NCBI GenBank assembly: GCA_024227135.1
Contig: JAAELC010000128.1
Span: 1-64,000, forward strand
Length of the DNA: 64,000 nucleotides
From: Gammaproteobacteria bacterium
GTDB lineage: Bacteria; Pseudomonadota; Gammaproteobacteria; Chromatiales; Chromatiaceae
Reading direction: 5' to 3'
Part shown: in pieces, positions 47,770-56,482 of the stretch
How positions within the stretch are numbered: position 1 is the stretch's first letter
How the letters are laid out: each line of letters begins with the position of its first letter
Notes under the pieces: model-generated
The model's input: the letters and a program-made list of their open reading frames with translations, nothing else
What the model was told of the DNA's origin: nothing
Databases searched by the model: none
Translations under genes and position numbers: made by a program

Positions 47770-49053
47770 ATGACTGAAGACGTCGTCATCTCCGGACGCT
47801 CCCTGGCCACAGCCCTGGGTAACAGCCTGGACGAGACCTGGGAATCCCTGCTTGCCGGGCGGCGCGGTATCCGTGCTGTCGATACCTTTGAGGGTACGGA
47901 TTTCCCCTGCCGCCAGGCTGCGCGGATAACCGGTATCGACGAGCAGAGCCTGGACCTTTCACGACGGGAGTCCAGAATCATGGACCTGCACTCCTTCATC
48001 CTGATGAAATGTTCCGTCGAAGCCATGGACGCTTCCGGTCTGGCAGGGCTGGAAGGCGCTGCCGGGGATACCGGGTTCTTCGCTGCCATCGGTATGGTCG
48101 ACTACCGCCCGGAAGACCTGACCGGTGGGATTGCGGCTTCCCGGGATGAACAGGGGGAAACGGATTACGATCGGTTTTTTGAGAAAAACTACCGGGAGAT
48201 CTTTCCTCTCTGGCCCCTGTCCATGCTCAATAACATCGCTCTTTGCCAGGTGGCTGTCAGACTCGGGCTGCGCGGTGAGAATACGGTTTTCTCTCCCCAT
48301 GCCGATTCAGGACTGCAGGCGGTGGCGGAAGCCACCGCCACCATCGCCGAGGGCAGAAACCGGGCGGTGCTGGCTGCCGGTACCGGAGAAAAGGTATCGG
48401 ATGCCAGTCAGGCCCGGGCACTCCTTCACGGTATACTCGATACCCGCCACCAGGCCAACCCCTGCCAACCCTTCAGCGTGAACCGGGAAGGCAGCGTACT
48501 CGGGGAAGGTGGAGGTGTGGTGCTGCTGGAACCCCGGAGCCGGATTATCGAACGGGGACTCGACCCAGCCGTGGCCATCAGCGGCTACGGCGCAACCTTC
48601 GGCCAGGCCAATCCGGCACAGGGCACCACCGGCCCTTCGAGGGACGCGATTGCACGCGCCATGAAGACCGCCATCGAAAGTGCGGGCCGCAGGCCCGAAG
48701 AGGTGGATCTCGTGATTGCCCACGGAGACGGCACCCTGAATGGGGACCAGCAGGAGTGGGATGCCATCGATGCACTTTTTTCGACGCCTCGATCGAAAAT
48801 CAGGCTTTACAGCTCGAAAGGCAATCTGGGGAACCTGCTCGCAGGCGCCCCTCTGGTGGACCTTATCCTGGCCGAACGTATGATAACCGCGGGGGTGATA
48901 CCCCCAGTCTTCGGAACCGACGAAACTGAGTCCATCGCCGGTTCCCGGCTGGTCACAGGCGAACCCCTCGCCATGGAACCCCAGGTGATTCTGATCAATG
49001 CCTTCAGCTACGAAGGACAAGCCAACTCGCTGCTGATCGAGGCTGTGGGATAA
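47770..49053 (+). CDS. Cys-less ketosynthase homologue (chain-length-factor-like)
   Basis: This 427-residue thiolase-fold protein has lost the condensing triad. The cysteine loop reads VFSPHADSGLQA (174-183), with His177 or the Asp-Ser near the usual Cys and one extra residue. The first His is kept in IAHGDGTLNGDQ (His318). The second is Asn355 in KGNLGNLLAG. It could not condense chains by itself and resembles the chain-length factor half of a KS-CLF pair, likely partnering with the complete ketosynthase upstream. The start ATG at 47770 has no good Shine-Dalgarno, because the mobile element ends 16 bases before it. That may lower its translation. Confidence 0.8.
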   Translation: MTEDVVISGRSLATALGNSLDETWESLLAGRRGIRAVDTFEGTDFPCRQAARITGIDEQSLDLSRRESRIMDLHSFILMKCSVEAMDASGLAGLEGAAGDTGFFAAIGMVDYRPEDLTGGIAASRDEQGETDYDRFFEKNYREIFPLWPLSMLNNIALCQVAVRLGLRGENTVFSPHADSGLQAVAEATATIAEGRNRAVLAAGTGEKVSDASQARALLHGILDTRHQANPCQPFSVNREGSVLGEGGGVVLLEPRSRIIERGLDPAVAISGYGATFGQANPAQGTTGPSRDAIARAMKTAIESAGRRPEEVDLVIAHGDGTLNGDQQEWDAIDALFSTPRSKIRLYSSKGNLGNLLAGAPLVDLILAERMITAGVIPPVFGTDETESIAGSRLVTGEPLAMEPQVILINAFSYEGQANSLLIEAVG

Positions 49054-49066
49054 ACGGAGTGCTGAT

Positions 49067-49540
49067 ATGAGGTTTCTCTACTACGACCGGGTGGACCGGC
49101 TTACCAAGGGGGAATCCATCGTGGGCATCAAGTCGTTTCCCCTGTCCGAAGAGTTTTTTCGCGGCCACCACCGCAAGGTGGCGCTGGTACCCGGGGTGAT
49201 CTTTATCGAAGCCATGGCACAGTTACTCGGCTGGCTGACCATCTACTCCTACGATTTCAAATTCACCGCCGTGATGTCGCTCATCGAAGGGGTGAAAGTC
49301 ACCTCCACGCTGCGGCCGGGGTTTACCGCAGAAATTCAAGCCGAGTTGATATCTGCCAATCGCCGGGATTCCTATGGTTGTGCACGTTGCCTGGTAGACG
49401 GCCAGGAAGTGGCTTCAGTGGACCGCATCCTCTACGCCCACAGCCGGCAGGTGGATCCGGAAGCGCTGAAACAGCTGTTCAGCTATTACAGCGGAACCGG
49501 TGGCGATACCCCATGGCTGAGTAATCCCGGCAGGATCTGA
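49067..49540 (+). CDS. Hot-dog fold 3-hydroxyacyl-ACP dehydratase (FabZ/FabA-like), first
   Basis: This 157-residue protein is of the FabZ/FabA hot-dog class, which removes water from 3-hydroxyacyl-ACP. The catalytic strand reads GHHRKVALVPGVIFIEAMAQ: the His after Gly and the Glu of IEAMAQ are kept, but the usual FPGRP is HRKVA. A GGAG site lies eight bases before the ATG at 49067. It follows the Cys-less ketosynthase by 13 bases. It may have altered substrate range compared with the second dehydratase of the cluster. Confidence 0.85.
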   Translation: MRFLYYDRVDRLTKGESIVGIKSFPLSEEFFRGHHRKVALVPGVIFIEAMAQLLGWLTIYSYDFKFTAVMSLIEGVKVTSTLRPGFTAEIQAELISANRRDSYGCARCLVDGQEVASVDRILYAHSRQVDPEALKQLFSYYSGTGGDTPWLSNPGRI

Positions 49541-49549
49541 GAGGGCAGG

Positions 49550-50845
49550 ATGGGCGGAATCAAAAATAGAAACAGACGCGTTGTGGTCACCGGGCTCGGA
49601 ATGGCAACCCCCCTCGGGCTGTCAGTGTCCGAAAGCTGGGACAAGGCACTTCAGGGAATCAGCGGTATCGGCCCCCTCAACTACCCGGACGCCGCCAGTG
49701 CTCCCGTGCAGGCCGTGGGACAGGTCAGTGAGAGCGACTGGAACGAGATTGTCGCCGCTTTCCCGGAACAGGCGGCAACCCAGGGTGAAAAACGCACCCT
49801 CTATGCCCTGTGGGCGGCACGCTCGGCCCTGGATGACAGCGGGATCGATGCCGGAAACTCCGACCCGGGTCGCTCCGGCGTCATGCTGGCAGCGGGAGCA
49901 CCGATCAACCGGCTGGAGGATATCGGCCCCTGGATCGACCCGGAGGGCAACTTTGACTCCAGGCGCTTCAGCAACGAGTTCGAGCAGGTACACCGGGAAT
50001 CCATCATGCGCAACAACACTCACCGCCCTTCGGCGCTGGTGGCCGCGCACTATGGGCTCGGAGGACCCAACGGCACTATCAGCTCAGCCTGTGCTTCAGC
50101 CACACAGGCTCTGGGACTCGCGTTTCGAAGCATCCAGCGGGGTGAATCGGACGTGATGCTCGCCGGGGGAGCCGATTCCATGATCAATCCCGTCGGACTG
50201 GTATTCTTCGTCCTGCTGGGAGCAGCCAATACCACCCGGGATGATCCGGGTTCAGCCTGCCGCCCCTTCGATCGTAAGCGTGCCGGCCTGGTCATGGGTG
50301 AAGGGGCCGGTGTGGTCACCCTGGAAGAGGAGCAACACGCCCTTGAACGGGGTGCCCGAATCTACGGCGAAGTCACCGGCTACGGATCCTCCATGGATGC
50401 TCACCAGGTAACAGCGCCGGACCCCAAGGGGGTGGGAGCCGCCCGTTCCATGGCGACAGCCCTGTCCGACGCCGGCATTGCCCCGGAAGCGGTGGATTAC
50501 ATCAACGCCCACGGAACGGGAACGAAGCTCAACGATATGGCCGAGACGCTGGCGATCCGAAATACCTTCGGTGAGCATGCGAACCGGCTGATGGTCAATT
50601 CCAGCAAGCCTCTGACCGGGCATCTGCTGGCGGCCTCCGGTGGCCCTGAGTTCGTGTTTACTGCATTGAGTGTGCACCAGGACCGGGTGCATCCTACCCT
50701 CAACCTGACCAATCCCGATCGAAAGTGCGATCTGGACTATGTGTCTGAAGGACAGCGCCAGGCCGTCATCGGAACAGCCCTGTCCAACTCCTTCGGATTC
50801 GGGGGCCAGAATGCATCCATCATCATCAGCAAGTATCGGCAGTGA
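49550..50845 (+). CDS. Beta-ketoacyl-ACP synthase (FabF-like), second complete one
   Basis: This 431-residue condensing enzyme has all three catalytic residues: Cys181 in ISSACASATQAL, His321 in NAHGTGTKLND and His358 in SSKPLTGHLLAASG. The N-terminus NRRVVVTGLGMATPLG is typical of FabF. A GAGGGCAGG ribosome site overlaps the start at 49550. It lies between the two dehydratase/reductase genes and is probably used for another chain-length step than the first ketosynthase. Confidence 0.9.
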   Translation: MGGIKNRNRRVVVTGLGMATPLGLSVSESWDKALQGISGIGPLNYPDAASAPVQAVGQVSESDWNEIVAAFPEQAATQGEKRTLYALWAARSALDDSGIDAGNSDPGRSGVMLAAGAPINRLEDIGPWIDPEGNFDSRRFSNEFEQVHRESIMRNNTHRPSALVAAHYGLGGPNGTISSACASATQALGLAFRSIQRGESDVMLAGGADSMINPVGLVFFVLLGAANTTRDDPGSACRPFDRKRAGLVMGEGAGVVTLEEEQHALERGARIYGEVTGYGSSMDAHQVTAPDPKGVGAARSMATALSDAGIAPEAVDYINAHGTGTKLNDMAETLAIRNTFGEHANRLMVNSSKPLTGHLLAASGGPEFVFTALSVHQDRVHPTLNLTNPDRKCDLDYVSEGQRQAVIGTALSNSFGFGGQNASIIISKYRQ

Positions 50846-50851
50846 GACTCC

Positions 50852-51601
50852 ATGCAAATTGATCTGAGTGGTAAAACAGCCCTGGTAACCGGCGGTTCCC
50901 GGGGTATCGGGCGTGCGATCTGCACCGGACTGGCTGAATCCGGTGCCAGGGTAATCGTCAATTTTCGTTCTTCCGCAGAAGAGGCAGAGGGCCTGTGCCG
51001 GGAAATCGAGCTGGCAGGTGGTGAAGCGGTCTGCCGCCAGGGAGATGTATCTGACGCGGACGAAGTGGAGGCCTTGTTCCAGTTTGTGGAGTCCGAGTTC
51101 GAGCAACTGGATATACTGGTCAACAACGCCGGGGTGATTAAAGACACCCTGCTGTTGAGCATGAAACTCTCGGATTGGGACAAAGTCATGGATACCAATC
51201 TGCGAAGCGCTTTTCTGTGCAGCCGCCTGGGCGCCGAAATGATGTTCAGACGCCGCTCGGGCAAAATTATCAACATGTCGTCGGTGAGTGCCATCCGTTC
51301 CTCCCGGGGTCAGGCCAATTACGCCGCCTCGAAAGGAGGCATACTCTCTTTCACCCGGGCCTGCGCCGCGGAACTGGCGGGGCGGGGAATTCAGGTCAAT
51401 GCCGTGCTGCCGGGGTTTGTTGAAACCGATATGACCCGACGGGTGATGAGCCGGGCCGGCAAACAAACCCTGGAGCGGATCCCGTCGGGCCGATTCGGCC
51501 AACCCGATGATATCGCCGGGCTGGTGGTTTTTCTGGCCTCCCCCCTGGCCGATTACATTACCGGACAGGCTATCCCGGTGGACGGCGGCTTAAGTATTTA
51601 G
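50852..51601 (+). CDS. fabG: 3-oxoacyl-ACP reductase (FabG)
   Basis: This 249-residue NADPH-dependent ketoreductase has the Rossmann loop GGSRGIGRAI and NNAGVIKDTLLLSM in the active pocket. The catalytic Ser and YxxxK lie in MSSVSAIRSSRGQANYAASKGG. The C-terminus TGQAIPVDGGLSI is the usual FabG ending. It is six bases past the second ketosynthase and clearly carries the beta-keto reduction of the cluster. Confidence 0.93.
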   Translation: MQIDLSGKTALVTGGSRGIGRAICTGLAESGARVIVNFRSSAEEAEGLCREIELAGGEAVCRQGDVSDADEVEALFQFVESEFEQLDILVNNAGVIKDTLLLSMKLSDWDKVMDTNLRSAFLCSRLGAEMMFRRRSGKIINMSSVSAIRSSRGQANYAASKGGILSFTRACAAELAGRGIQVNAVLPGFVETDMTRRVMSRAGKQTLERIPSGRFGQPDDIAGLVVFLASPLADYITGQAIPVDGGLSI

Positions 51602-51610
51602 GATCGAATT

Positions 51611-52066
51611 ATGCGTTATCTGCTGGTTGACCATATCACCGGGATCGACCCCGACAAATCCATTCGTGGAATCAAAAACGTGGCGATGACCGAGGATTTT
51701 CTCGAGTTCCATTTTCCCAGGAACCCCATCATGCCCGGTGTCATGCTGCTGGAATCCCTGGCACAGATGACCGGCTGGCTCAGCGCTGTCTCCAGCGATT
51801 TCGACCGCTGGTTCGTCATCGGCAACGTCCTGCAATGCAAGTATTACGGCTTCGCTTATCCCGGAGATCAGGTGGAACTCGAAGTAACGGTTTCCGGGGA
51901 AGACGACCAGGGCTCACCGATCTACCTGGGCATGGCAAAAGTGGGGGGAAGAAAAAAAGTGGTCGCGGAGTTTTCCGGCCAGACCCTGCCGTTGTCCGAC
52001 CTGGACGAAGTCGAGGACAAGCGGCGGGAGTATCAGGTACTGACCCGTTCCCTGCCCAGACGATGA
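51611..52066 (+). CDS. Hot-dog fold 3-hydroxyacyl-ACP dehydratase (FabZ-like), second
   Basis: This 151-residue dehydratase has the standard FHFPRNPIMPGVMLLESLAQ segment, with His and Glu in the usual places of FabZ. It starts at ATG 51611, ten bases after FabG. The ATGA overlap with the following gene makes translation coupled. It is probably the main dehydratase, with the first as a partner or a different-length specialist. Confidence 0.88.
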   Translation: MRYLLVDHITGIDPDKSIRGIKNVAMTEDFLEFHFPRNPIMPGVMLLESLAQMTGWLSAVSSDFDRWFVIGNVLQCKYYGFAYPGDQVELEVTVSGEDDQGSPIYLGMAKVGGRKKVVAEFSGQTLPLSDLDEVEDKRREYQVLTRSLPRR

Positions 52067-53370
52067 GTGACCGCACCATGAACGACAATCGAGTAGCTAT
52101 CACGGCGGTGGGACTGGTTTCCCCTCTGGGTATGGACAGTGCCACCAGCTGGGAAAACCTCAAAGCGTCCCGCACGGGCATCGGGCACTTTCCCCGGGAA
52201 AACCTCCCCTCGACCTACCAGTACCTGGGTCAGGTCAATGACCCCTGTGACGTACCCGACGACATCTCCCGGCAGCTGACCAGCCAGATACGCTTTCTCA
52301 ACCGTGGCAGCCTGCTGGGCCTGTCCGCGGCGCGCCAGGCGTTTCTCTCATCCGGCCTTGGGGATACCACGATACCCCCCGACCGCAGAACCCTCTATAT
52401 CGGCTCCGGGGATTTCACCAATGTGGGATACGAGTTCATGTATCCCGCCATGAAGGCCGCAGCCGACAGTCACTGGCAGCAAGTGGATCAGGCCAGGCTG
52501 AATCAGGCGGCAATCGATCTCGTCAACCCTTTCTTTCTGCTGGAGTCACTCAGCAACAACCTGTTCAGCTTTCTTTCTGCCTACCTCCAGTTCATGGGAT
52601 CGGGCACCTCACTGGCAGCCCAGTCACCGGGCGGTTCCAATGCTGTGGAACTGGCCTACCGGAGTATCAAGCAGGGGCGCGCGGACATCGCCCTGGCAGT
52701 GGGATGCGGAAACTGGAACAGCGATGTACCTCTTTATGAGATGCGGGGCCTGGGACTCCTGTCGGAGTGCCGCCAGGGAGCAGACTCCTATCGCCCCCTC
52801 TCCAAGACGAGGGATGGTTTTATTCCGGGAGAAGGGGGCGCTGCTCTTTTGCTGGAGAGCCTGGAGTCGGCCAGATCACGAGGGGCTGAGATCCTGGGTC
52901 TGGTGGGAGGGGTGGGCAACACCTTGAGTCCGGACCCGGAAAACGGGCTGGGTTTTTCTCTCGATGCCTACCGGGCAGCTTTCAACTCGGCCCTGGACGA
53001 ATCAGGGAGACAGCCAGCCGATCTGGGATTTGTGATCGCCCATGGCAGCGGAACCCGGAAAGGGGACGGAACGGAACTCGAAGCACTTGAAACACTGCTC
53101 GGAGGATCCACCACATCCCCTGGGATCGCTGCACTGAAAGCCCAGACAGGGCACATGGCAGCGGCCAGCGATGTGGCTGAAATCATCTTTGGTCTGATGT
53201 CACTGGGGGAATCCATGGTTCCAGGAACTCATAACTTCAATGGAACCGAAAACAAGTACAGCCATCTTCCCATTTCCGCCAGCCCCCAGACTTTTTCCCA
53301 TCGGAATTTTGTCAGCATGAGCATCGGTGTAGGTGGCCAGGTGTCCTCGGTGGCGGTCGAAGCCCCCTGA
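52063..53370 (+). CDS. Cys-to-Ser ketosynthase homologue, second decarboxylase/CLF-like
   Basis: This thiolase-fold protein of 435 residues starts at ATG 52063, overlapping the dehydratase stop. Its nucleophile loop reads SLAAQSPGGSNAV, with Ser188 (or Gln187) where the Cys belongs. Both histidines remain in IAHGSGTRKGDG (His327) and QTGHMAAASD (His364). Without the Cys it cannot form the acyl-enzyme but could decarboxylate malonyl-ACP, like KSQ domains, or pair with the second ketosynthase as a chain-length factor. Differences from the first Cys-less protein suggest independent partnering. Confidence 0.8.
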   Translation: MSDRTMNDNRVAITAVGLVSPLGMDSATSWENLKASRTGIGHFPRENLPSTYQYLGQVNDPCDVPDDISRQLTSQIRFLNRGSLLGLSAARQAFLSSGLGDTTIPPDRRTLYIGSGDFTNVGYEFMYPAMKAAADSHWQQVDQARLNQAAIDLVNPFFLLESLSNNLFSFLSAYLQFMGSGTSLAAQSPGGSNAVELAYRSIKQGRADIALAVGCGNWNSDVPLYEMRGLGLLSECRQGADSYRPLSKTRDGFIPGEGGAALLLESLESARSRGAEILGLVGGVGNTLSPDPENGLGFSLDAYRAAFNSALDESGRQPADLGFVIAHGSGTRKGDGTELEALETLLGGSTTSPGIAALKAQTGHMAAASDVAEIIFGLMSLGESMVPGTHNFNGTENKYSHLPISASPQTFSHRNFVSMSIGVGGQVSSVAVEAP

Positions 53371-53380
53371 GCCCCACTCG

Positions 53381-54343
53381 ATGGCGAAGCAGCACCAGTC
53401 CCGAAAACCAAAGTTCGTGCAACGGCTGGAATATGCCGTTGCCTACCTGCTGATCGCGATAGCCCAGTCGCTGCCCTTTGCCGCAGTGCGTGTTCTAGGG
53501 AGCTTTCTCGGTAACCTGTTCTACAATCTGGCCCGCCGGCGACGGCGTATCGCCCTGGAAAACCTCCGTCACGCCTACGGCGACAGCCAATCGCCAGAGG
53601 AACTCAAACGTATCGCCCGGGAAAGCTTTATCTCCTTTTTTTATACTTTTCTGGAAATTTTTAAATTTAAGAAGATGCTTCATGATCCGGATCGAATTCT
53701 GGATCTCTCCCATGAAACCGAAAGCATCGAAGCCCTGCTCCAAAGGGTACAGGAAGTACACAAAGCATCCGGTGGCTGCATTTTCGTTACGCCCCACCTG
53801 GGCAATTGGGAAGTACTGCCCCACGCCAGCGCCTATATCGGCGTACCCCTGGTGGTGGTGGCCCGTCCCCTCTCAAACGCCTACCTGGAAAAACTGCTGT
53901 ACAGCGACCGTACCGCCACAGGGCAGATTTTGATTCCCAAACGCAATGCCATGTTCATGTTGCAGAAAACCCTGCACAAAGGAAATTCCATCGGACTACT
54001 GGCGGATCAGGCAACCAGAAAAGCCATATCCGTGGATTTCTTCGGCCGCCAGGCAACCACCACGCCGGTACCCGCCATCCTGGCCGTGTCCTACCGACGT
54101 CCCATCGTCGTGGTGGCCTGCTGCCGCAACGCAGTGGGTAAAGGATTCGACGGCTTCATGGCTGAGCCCATCTGGCCCGGGGAGTACCAGAGCGAGAAAC
54201 AGGAGATATATCGCCTGACCCGGGAAATGAACGCAGCGATGGAATCCATCATCAGACAACGCCCGGAACAGTACCTGTGGATGCATAATCGCTGGAAAGT
54301 TTATTCCGATCAGCGACAACTGGGCATCAACGGTAAAGGCTGA
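53381..54343 (+). CDS. LpxL/HtrB-family lipid A-type acyltransferase
   Basis: This 320-residue inner-membrane acyltransferase starts at ATG 53381, ten bases after the previous stop. The fold opens with an amphipathic/hydrophobic segment (YAVAYLLIAIAQSLPFAAVRVLGSFLG). VTPHLGNWEVLP then gives the HX4E catalytic pair of the LpxL/HtrB (lauroyl or myristoyl) family. The C-terminal PEQYLWMHNRWK matches too. These enzymes add acyl groups from acyl-ACP to lipid A. In rhizobia LpxXL adds the very long chain carried by AcpXL; here it would use the cluster ACP. Its acceptor is not proven. Confidence 0.88.
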   Translation: MAKQHQSRKPKFVQRLEYAVAYLLIAIAQSLPFAAVRVLGSFLGNLFYNLARRRRRIALENLRHAYGDSQSPEELKRIARESFISFFYTFLEIFKFKKMLHDPDRILDLSHETESIEALLQRVQEVHKASGGCIFVTPHLGNWEVLPHASAYIGVPLVVVARPLSNAYLEKLLYSDRTATGQILIPKRNAMFMLQKTLHKGNSIGLLADQATRKAISVDFFGRQATTTPVPAILAVSYRRPIVVVACCRNAVGKGFDGFMAEPIWPGEYQSEKQEIYRLTREMNAAMESIIRQRPEQYLWMHNRWKVYSDQRQLGINGKG

Positions 54344-54382
54344 CCCGGAGAGAGACTGTTGGAATCCGAGATACAGGCAGAT

Positions 54383-55039
54383 ATGACGAAAAAAGGGCTC
54401 AGCGGGCTCCAGGTGCTGGGGATAGTCCTGGGCGCCATGCTGGTCACAATCGCACTGACCCTGTGGCTGGTAAAAATCTATTTCTTTCCTTCCGACTTTA
54501 CGCCGGTGGTGCTGAGTGAACCTGAGCTACAGCTTCTGACCCGGAAACTCGATCACCTGGACCCCGTCCCGACAAACGCCCCTGCCCGCAACCCGGTAAC
54601 CGAAAGCGGGACACTACAACCCGAGGCCTACAGCGAAACAGGCGCCTCCCGGGAAATCAGGTTCAGCGAACGGGAACTCAATGCGCTGCTGGCCAACAAC
54701 ACCGACCTGGCGCGCAAGGTGGCGATCGATTTATCTGACAATCTCATCAGCGCCCGGATACTGATGCCCATGGATCCGGATTTCCCGTTTCTGGGAGGAA
54801 AAACCATCCGGGCGCGGGCCGGCATGATGTTTTCCTATAAAAACGATCGTCCCGTGGTTATCCTGCGGGGTGTGTCCATCATGGGGGTCCCTCTGCCAAA
54901 CGCCTGGTTGGGGGGACTCAAGAATATCGACCTGGTCAATGAGTTCGGCAATGATGAAGGATTCTGGAAAGCTTTTGCTGAGGGTGTCGCGCTGATCAGG
55001 GTCGAGGAAGGAAACCTGATGCTCAAATTCAATGAATAA
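54383..55039 (+). CDS. Membrane-anchored protein of unknown function at the end of the acyl cluster
   Basis: This 218-residue protein has one N-terminal membrane helix (LQVLGIVLGAMLVTIALTLWLVKIYFF) and a periplasmic domain with no family I recognise. FSERELNALLANNTDLARKVAIDLSDNLISARILM suggests an alpha/beta lipid-binding type fold. The start is either ATG 54383 or TTG 54359 (better GGAGAGAG ribosome site). It is the last gene of the run, 16-40 bases after the acyltransferase, so it probably acts with the lipid product, for example as a periplasmic chaperone or stabiliser. Confidence 0.6.
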   Translation: MTKKGLSGLQVLGIVLGAMLVTIALTLWLVKIYFFPSDFTPVVLSEPELQLLTRKLDHLDPVPTNAPARNPVTESGTLQPEAYSETGASREIRFSERELNALLANNTDLARKVAIDLSDNLISARILMPMDPDFPFLGGKTIRARAGMMFSYKNDRPVVILRGVSIMGVPLPNAWLGGLKNIDLVNEFGNDEGFWKAFAEGVALIRVEEGNLMLKFNE

Positions 55040-55149
55040 ACATCGATGCAACAGCAGCGGGAATCACGGGGTGAACTGGCACTCCTTCGGCCCTGTATAA
55101 GGGCCGCGGCCCTAACCCGATGATTACAGGGAGGAGGTATTGGCACCTG

Positions 55150-56265
55150 TCAAGGCTTGCCCCCCTCAGTGATCTCCCAGTAAGGGACGCCATCCCGCAC
55201 ACGCTCCCGCAGACCCGTCCGTTGAGCTGCCCGCTTTCCGGCCCCCAGTAACTCCACCAGATCCGCCGTCACTCGGGGATGAAAGAAAAAATACTCATGC
55301 CCCAGAAACTGGTAACGACCAGCCGGCGTAACATCGATGGTCTCCATCCCTGCTGCCACCGTTAGAAATTCCCCTGCCTCCCCTAGACGCGGATACCCAC
55401 TCAACCTCCGCGACACCTTAAGGGGCGCATCATTGTCAGAGGCATAAAGGGTTATACCTCCGGTCAGAGGTCTGAGCTCCGGCAATATATCAACAAAGGT
55501 CTGGGAGTCGAAATCCGGGGCCAGCAGCGTCAAAGCCCCGATTGCAGGGCCCACCTGCTGCTCCCTGCCCATTCTCTGCAGCGCGAAGAATATTCCGCGG
55601 GAACCCAGGCTATGGGCCAGAACCTGCACATTGGAACGTCCCAGCCGTTCACCCAACTGCCCCAGCAAACTGGCCAGATAGGGTACGCTCCACTCCACAT
55701 CGGCCTGGTCGCGGACATAGTCGGTCGGGCGACCGTTGGACGGCCAGCTGAACATGAGAAGTGTGGCCTTTCCCCCCAACGCCCGCTGCAATGCGGCCGA
55801 CATTTTACAGGTGCGCTCGAACCCGTAGTTGTAGCCATGAAGGAACACCACCAGACTCTTCGACTCCGTTCGTTCCACTGCGTCGGCCAAACCCTTCCAA
55901 AACAGATCCCCATGGGTTTGATCCACGACCCGAATATTCGATGTTTCGCCCGGTAGATAAAAGTTAACCTCCCGGGCGAGTTGCTTCAGATAGGGAATGG
56001 GTTCGAATTCAACCTCGCAACGACCCACCTGGGGAGTCCCCCGGTCACCGCTGAAGACTTCCGCCGGCTCTTGAGATGCCTCCCGCTTCCGGTTGGTGGC
56101 AAACCAGACGCTCACTTTGACCGATTCCTCAGCGGATTTTGTCTCGGGGGGCTGGGGTGACGAGCCCTGTTCAGTGCTCCACACTTCGGCATTCCCCCAA
56201 AGGAGCAGCAGAAATAAAACCACCAGGCCGCTTGAAAGTCGCCATGCTATGATCGGGTAAGCCAT
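55150..56265 (-). CDS. DUF900 alpha/beta hydrolase, exported
   Basis: This 371-residue alpha/beta hydrolase is of the DUF900 type. The N-terminal segment LSSGLVVLFLLLLWG acts as a signal or anchor. VFLHGYNYGFERT is the oxyanion strand, and LAHSLGSRG is the nucleophile elbow with Ser in GHSxG-like form. The C-terminal GHEYFFFHPRV supplies the catalytic histidine region. Substrate is unknown. The ATG at 56265 or a GTG three codons before it is the start. It converges on the acyl-cluster end. Confidence 0.8.
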   Translation of the reverse strand: MAYPIIAWRLSSGLVVLFLLLLWGNAEVWSTEQGSSPQPPETKSAEESVKVSVWFATNRKREASQEPAEVFSGDRGTPQVGRCEVEFEPIPYLKQLAREVNFYLPGETSNIRVVDQTHGDLFWKGLADAVERTESKSLVVFLHGYNYGFERTCKMSAALQRALGGKATLLMFSWPSNGRPTDYVRDQADVEWSVPYLASLLGQLGERLGRSNVQVLAHSLGSRGIFFALQRMGREQQVGPAIGALTLLAPDFDSQTFVDILPELRPLTGGITLYASDNDAPLKVSRRLSGYPRLGEAGEFLTVAAGMETIDVTPAGRYQFLGHEYFFFHPRVTADLVELLGAGKRAAQRTGLRERVRDGVPYWEITEGGKP

Positions 56266-56482
56266 GCTTGTCACTCATCCTGCTCCAACTGTAATGGTAA
56301 CATGAGATTCAGTCAGGGAACCCGGGTTATCGGCAGCTGAAAGCAAACGTCACCTGAACCTCTTTACAAGGGGATAGTGACGGGTGAATGCCAACACACC
56401 CTGTAGAGACTATGCTGTTTGAGTATGCCAGCCCCGGGCAACAGGTAACGGCATACCCGTCACCGAATCTACCGGATTGATA

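Noticed and set aside
47315-47773. Frame across the MITE between ketosynthase genes
   Set aside because: It spans the inverted-repeat element and the end of a ketosynthase in a different frame. It is an artefact of the element, not a gene.
44718-55039. Typical aryl polyene cluster
   Set aside because: No ammonia lyase, acyl-CoA ligase, MMPL-type exporter or LolA-like gene is present. The gene set is closer to a lipid acyl-chain pathway, so this remains only an alternative.
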